A DNA stretch of 64,000 nt from JBFMFH01 sp964481395 (GTDB lineage: Bacteria; Acidobacteriota; Vicinamibacteria; Vicinamibacterales; JAKQTR01): assembly GCA_964481395.1 (NCBI GenBank), contig CAYZYG010000006.1, positions 1 through 64,000 of the forward strand, written 5' to 3'. The position numbers and the translations under genes are program-made. Position 1 is the first letter of the stretch; every line of letters begins with the position of its first letter. Below the pieces are notes generated by a model that saw nothing but the letters and a program-made list of their open reading frames with translations, was not told where the DNA came from and did no database searches. Positions 63,022 to 64,000 of this stretch are shown piece after piece.

Positions 63022-63438
63022 ATGTGCAAGTGGCTGACCGTCGTGCTGGGAGCTGCCGTCGCGCTCGCCCTGGCGGCGCCGGCAGATGCCCAGGGGTACA
63101 AGTGGTGGCAGTCGGACCGGTTCAAGACCGAACTCGGACTGACGCCCGATCAGGTCACCGCCCTCGAAGACGTGTTCCAGGGCTTGCTGCCGCGAATGAC
63201 GGCCGCCAAGGACATCGTCGATCGGCTCGAGAAGCAGCTGTCCGACCTCATTGCGGACGGAACGGCCAGTGAATCCGAGGTCGTCAAGGTGATCGATCAG
63301 GTCGAGGGCGCGCGAGGAGAACTCGGCAAGGCCCGGACTCTGATGGTGTACCGCATGCACCGGATCCTGACGCCCGAACAGCGTGTCAAGGTGAAGGCCC
63401 TGCATGAACAGGATCGGAAGCAGAACCGTCGTCGTTAG
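63022..63438 (+). CDS. Spy/CpxP-like periplasmic protein
   Basis: A 138-residue exported helical protein. A signal peptide (WLTVVLGAAVALALAAPADA) is followed by LGLTPDQVTALEDVFQ and ILTPEQRVKVKALHEQ, the two LTxxQ motifs of the Spy/CpxP family. Such proteins act as ATP-independent chaperones or as part of metal and envelope-stress responses. ATG 63022 has AAGGA upstream. It lies 43 bp before a TolC-type gene, so an efflux operon is likely. Confidence 0.8.
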   Translation: MCKWLTVVLGAAVALALAAPADAQGYKWWQSDRFKTELGLTPDQVTALEDVFQGLLPRMTAAKDIVDRLEKQLSDLIADGTASESEVVKVIDQVEGARGELGKARTLMVYRMHRILTPEQRVKVKALHEQDRKQNRRR

Positions 63439-63481
63439 CGCAAGTCCAGGCGGCTGCCGGACTATGAGGGAGGATACGCTC

Positions 63482-64000
63482 GTGCACACCCCAGGCAGAT
63501 TGACACTCGGATTGGCCGTCGGCCTGCTCGTCGCCCTGGCGCCGGCCGCCTTTGCCCAACAGGCGGTCGCGGGCACCGACAAGGCTCGCACCACGGAACT
63601 GATCCAGTACGCGCTGAAGACGTTCGAAGAGGGGCAGCAGGCTGCCGTCGGCGCCACACCGCAGCCGCCATCGGCGCCCCAGGAAGCCTGGATCATCCCG
63701 CAGCGCCCTGTCGTCCGGCTCACGGTCGAAGATGCCGCGGCGCGGGCGCTCGAGAACAACCTCGAACTGTCGGTCGAGCGTCTGAACCCCCAGTTGCAGG
63801 ACCTGGCGGTCGCGACGGTGAAAGCTGTCTACCGCCCGACACTGACGTCCACGCTCAGCACCAACTCCAACAACCCGCTGCCGACGTCGCAGTTGAACGG
63901 CGGCACGAAGGTCACGAATCAGACCGGCACTCTCAATGCCGGCATCAGCCAGTCGCTGCCGTGGTTCGGTGGATCCCTCACCGCCGGGTGGAACAACTCG
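63482..64000 (+). CDS. TolC-family outer-membrane efflux protein (3' end off window)
   Basis: The first 173 codons of an outer-membrane efflux protein. GTG 63482 was chosen over ATG 63464 because GGAGG lies 8 nt upstream. A signal peptide (LTLGLAVGLLVALAPAAFA) is followed by a Pro-rich linker and the family start VRLTVEDAAARALENNLELSVERLNPQLQDL, then AVYRPTLTSTLS. It would be the outer channel of a tripartite exporter whose other parts probably lie to the right. Confidence 0.8.
   Translation, partial: MHTPGRLTLGLAVGLLVALAPAAFAQQAVAGTDKARTTELIQYALKTFEEGQQAAVGATPQPPSAPQEAWIIPQRPVVRLTVEDAAARALENNLELSVERLNPQLQDLAVATVKAVYRPTLTSTLSTNSNNPLPTSQLNGGTKVTNQTGTLNAGISQSLPWFGGSLTAGWNNS

Overview
The window is a GC-rich bacterial chromosome segment, densely coded on both strands, with no rRNA or complete tRNA. 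It most likely comes from an Acidobacteriota member, probably Vicinamibacteria-like. Grounds for this are two Oar-type TonB-dependent receptors with N-terminal carboxypeptidase-regulatory domains, a sulfatase-TPR fusion, several secreted metallopeptidases (M14, a paired M16, M48), a GH35 beta-galactosidase, a Tat-tagged aminotransferase and frequent GTG starts. The phylum is inferred from gene content; no marker gene is present.

Layout. 1-2.9 kb: a minus-strand module typical of an integrated element (HTH/excisionase-like protein, two small proteins, CHC2-TOPRIM-RecA primase-helicase running off the left edge), joined by 4-bp start/stop overlaps. 3-13.8 kb: zinc-ribbon thioredoxin, membrane-anchored sulfatase-like/TPR protein, TonB receptor operon, membrane-embedded spermidine-synthase-like protein, RRM protein. 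14-27 kb: M14 peptidase, second TonB receptor behind a Tat-exported aminotransferase, GH35, YbjN/HtrA-like pair, sodium/solute symporter. 27-39 kb: M16 pair, NadR-like kinase and aldo/keto reductase, a peroxiredoxin whose peroxidatic Cys codon is an in-frame TGA (probable selenoprotein), YdjM-like protein, class V aminotransferase, M48 protease, ABC exporter. 39-50 kb: PlsC-ACP-AMP ligase fusion, sugar kinase plus nucleotidyltransferase, and a single-chain acyl-CoA carboxylase of about 1,873 residues. 50-64 kb: 2-oxoacid:ferredoxin oxidoreductase (KorAB), ROK kinase, PlsC, NfnAB-like pair, YqgE, ADP-forming acyl-CoA synthetase, IspH, Spy-like protein and the start of a TolC-type gene.

How the genes fit together. 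KorBA makes reduced ferredoxin, the NfnAB-like pair can exchange electrons between ferredoxin and NAD(P)H, the ADP-forming synthetase recovers ATP from acyl-CoA, and the fused carboxylase with the acyltransferase/ligase enzymes feeds lipid synthesis. The receptors, peptidases, GH35 and sugar kinases suit a polymer-degrading heterotroph.

The strongest unusual signals are: (1) the TGA-containing peroxiredoxin with a SECIS-like hairpin directly downstream; (2) at least eleven intergenic places carrying degenerate tandem repeats that differ in sequence but all have a 7-bp period; (3) three genes whose -10 box ends exactly 6 nt before the start codon, suggesting leaderless mRNAs; (4) the eukaryote-like one-chain carboxylase.
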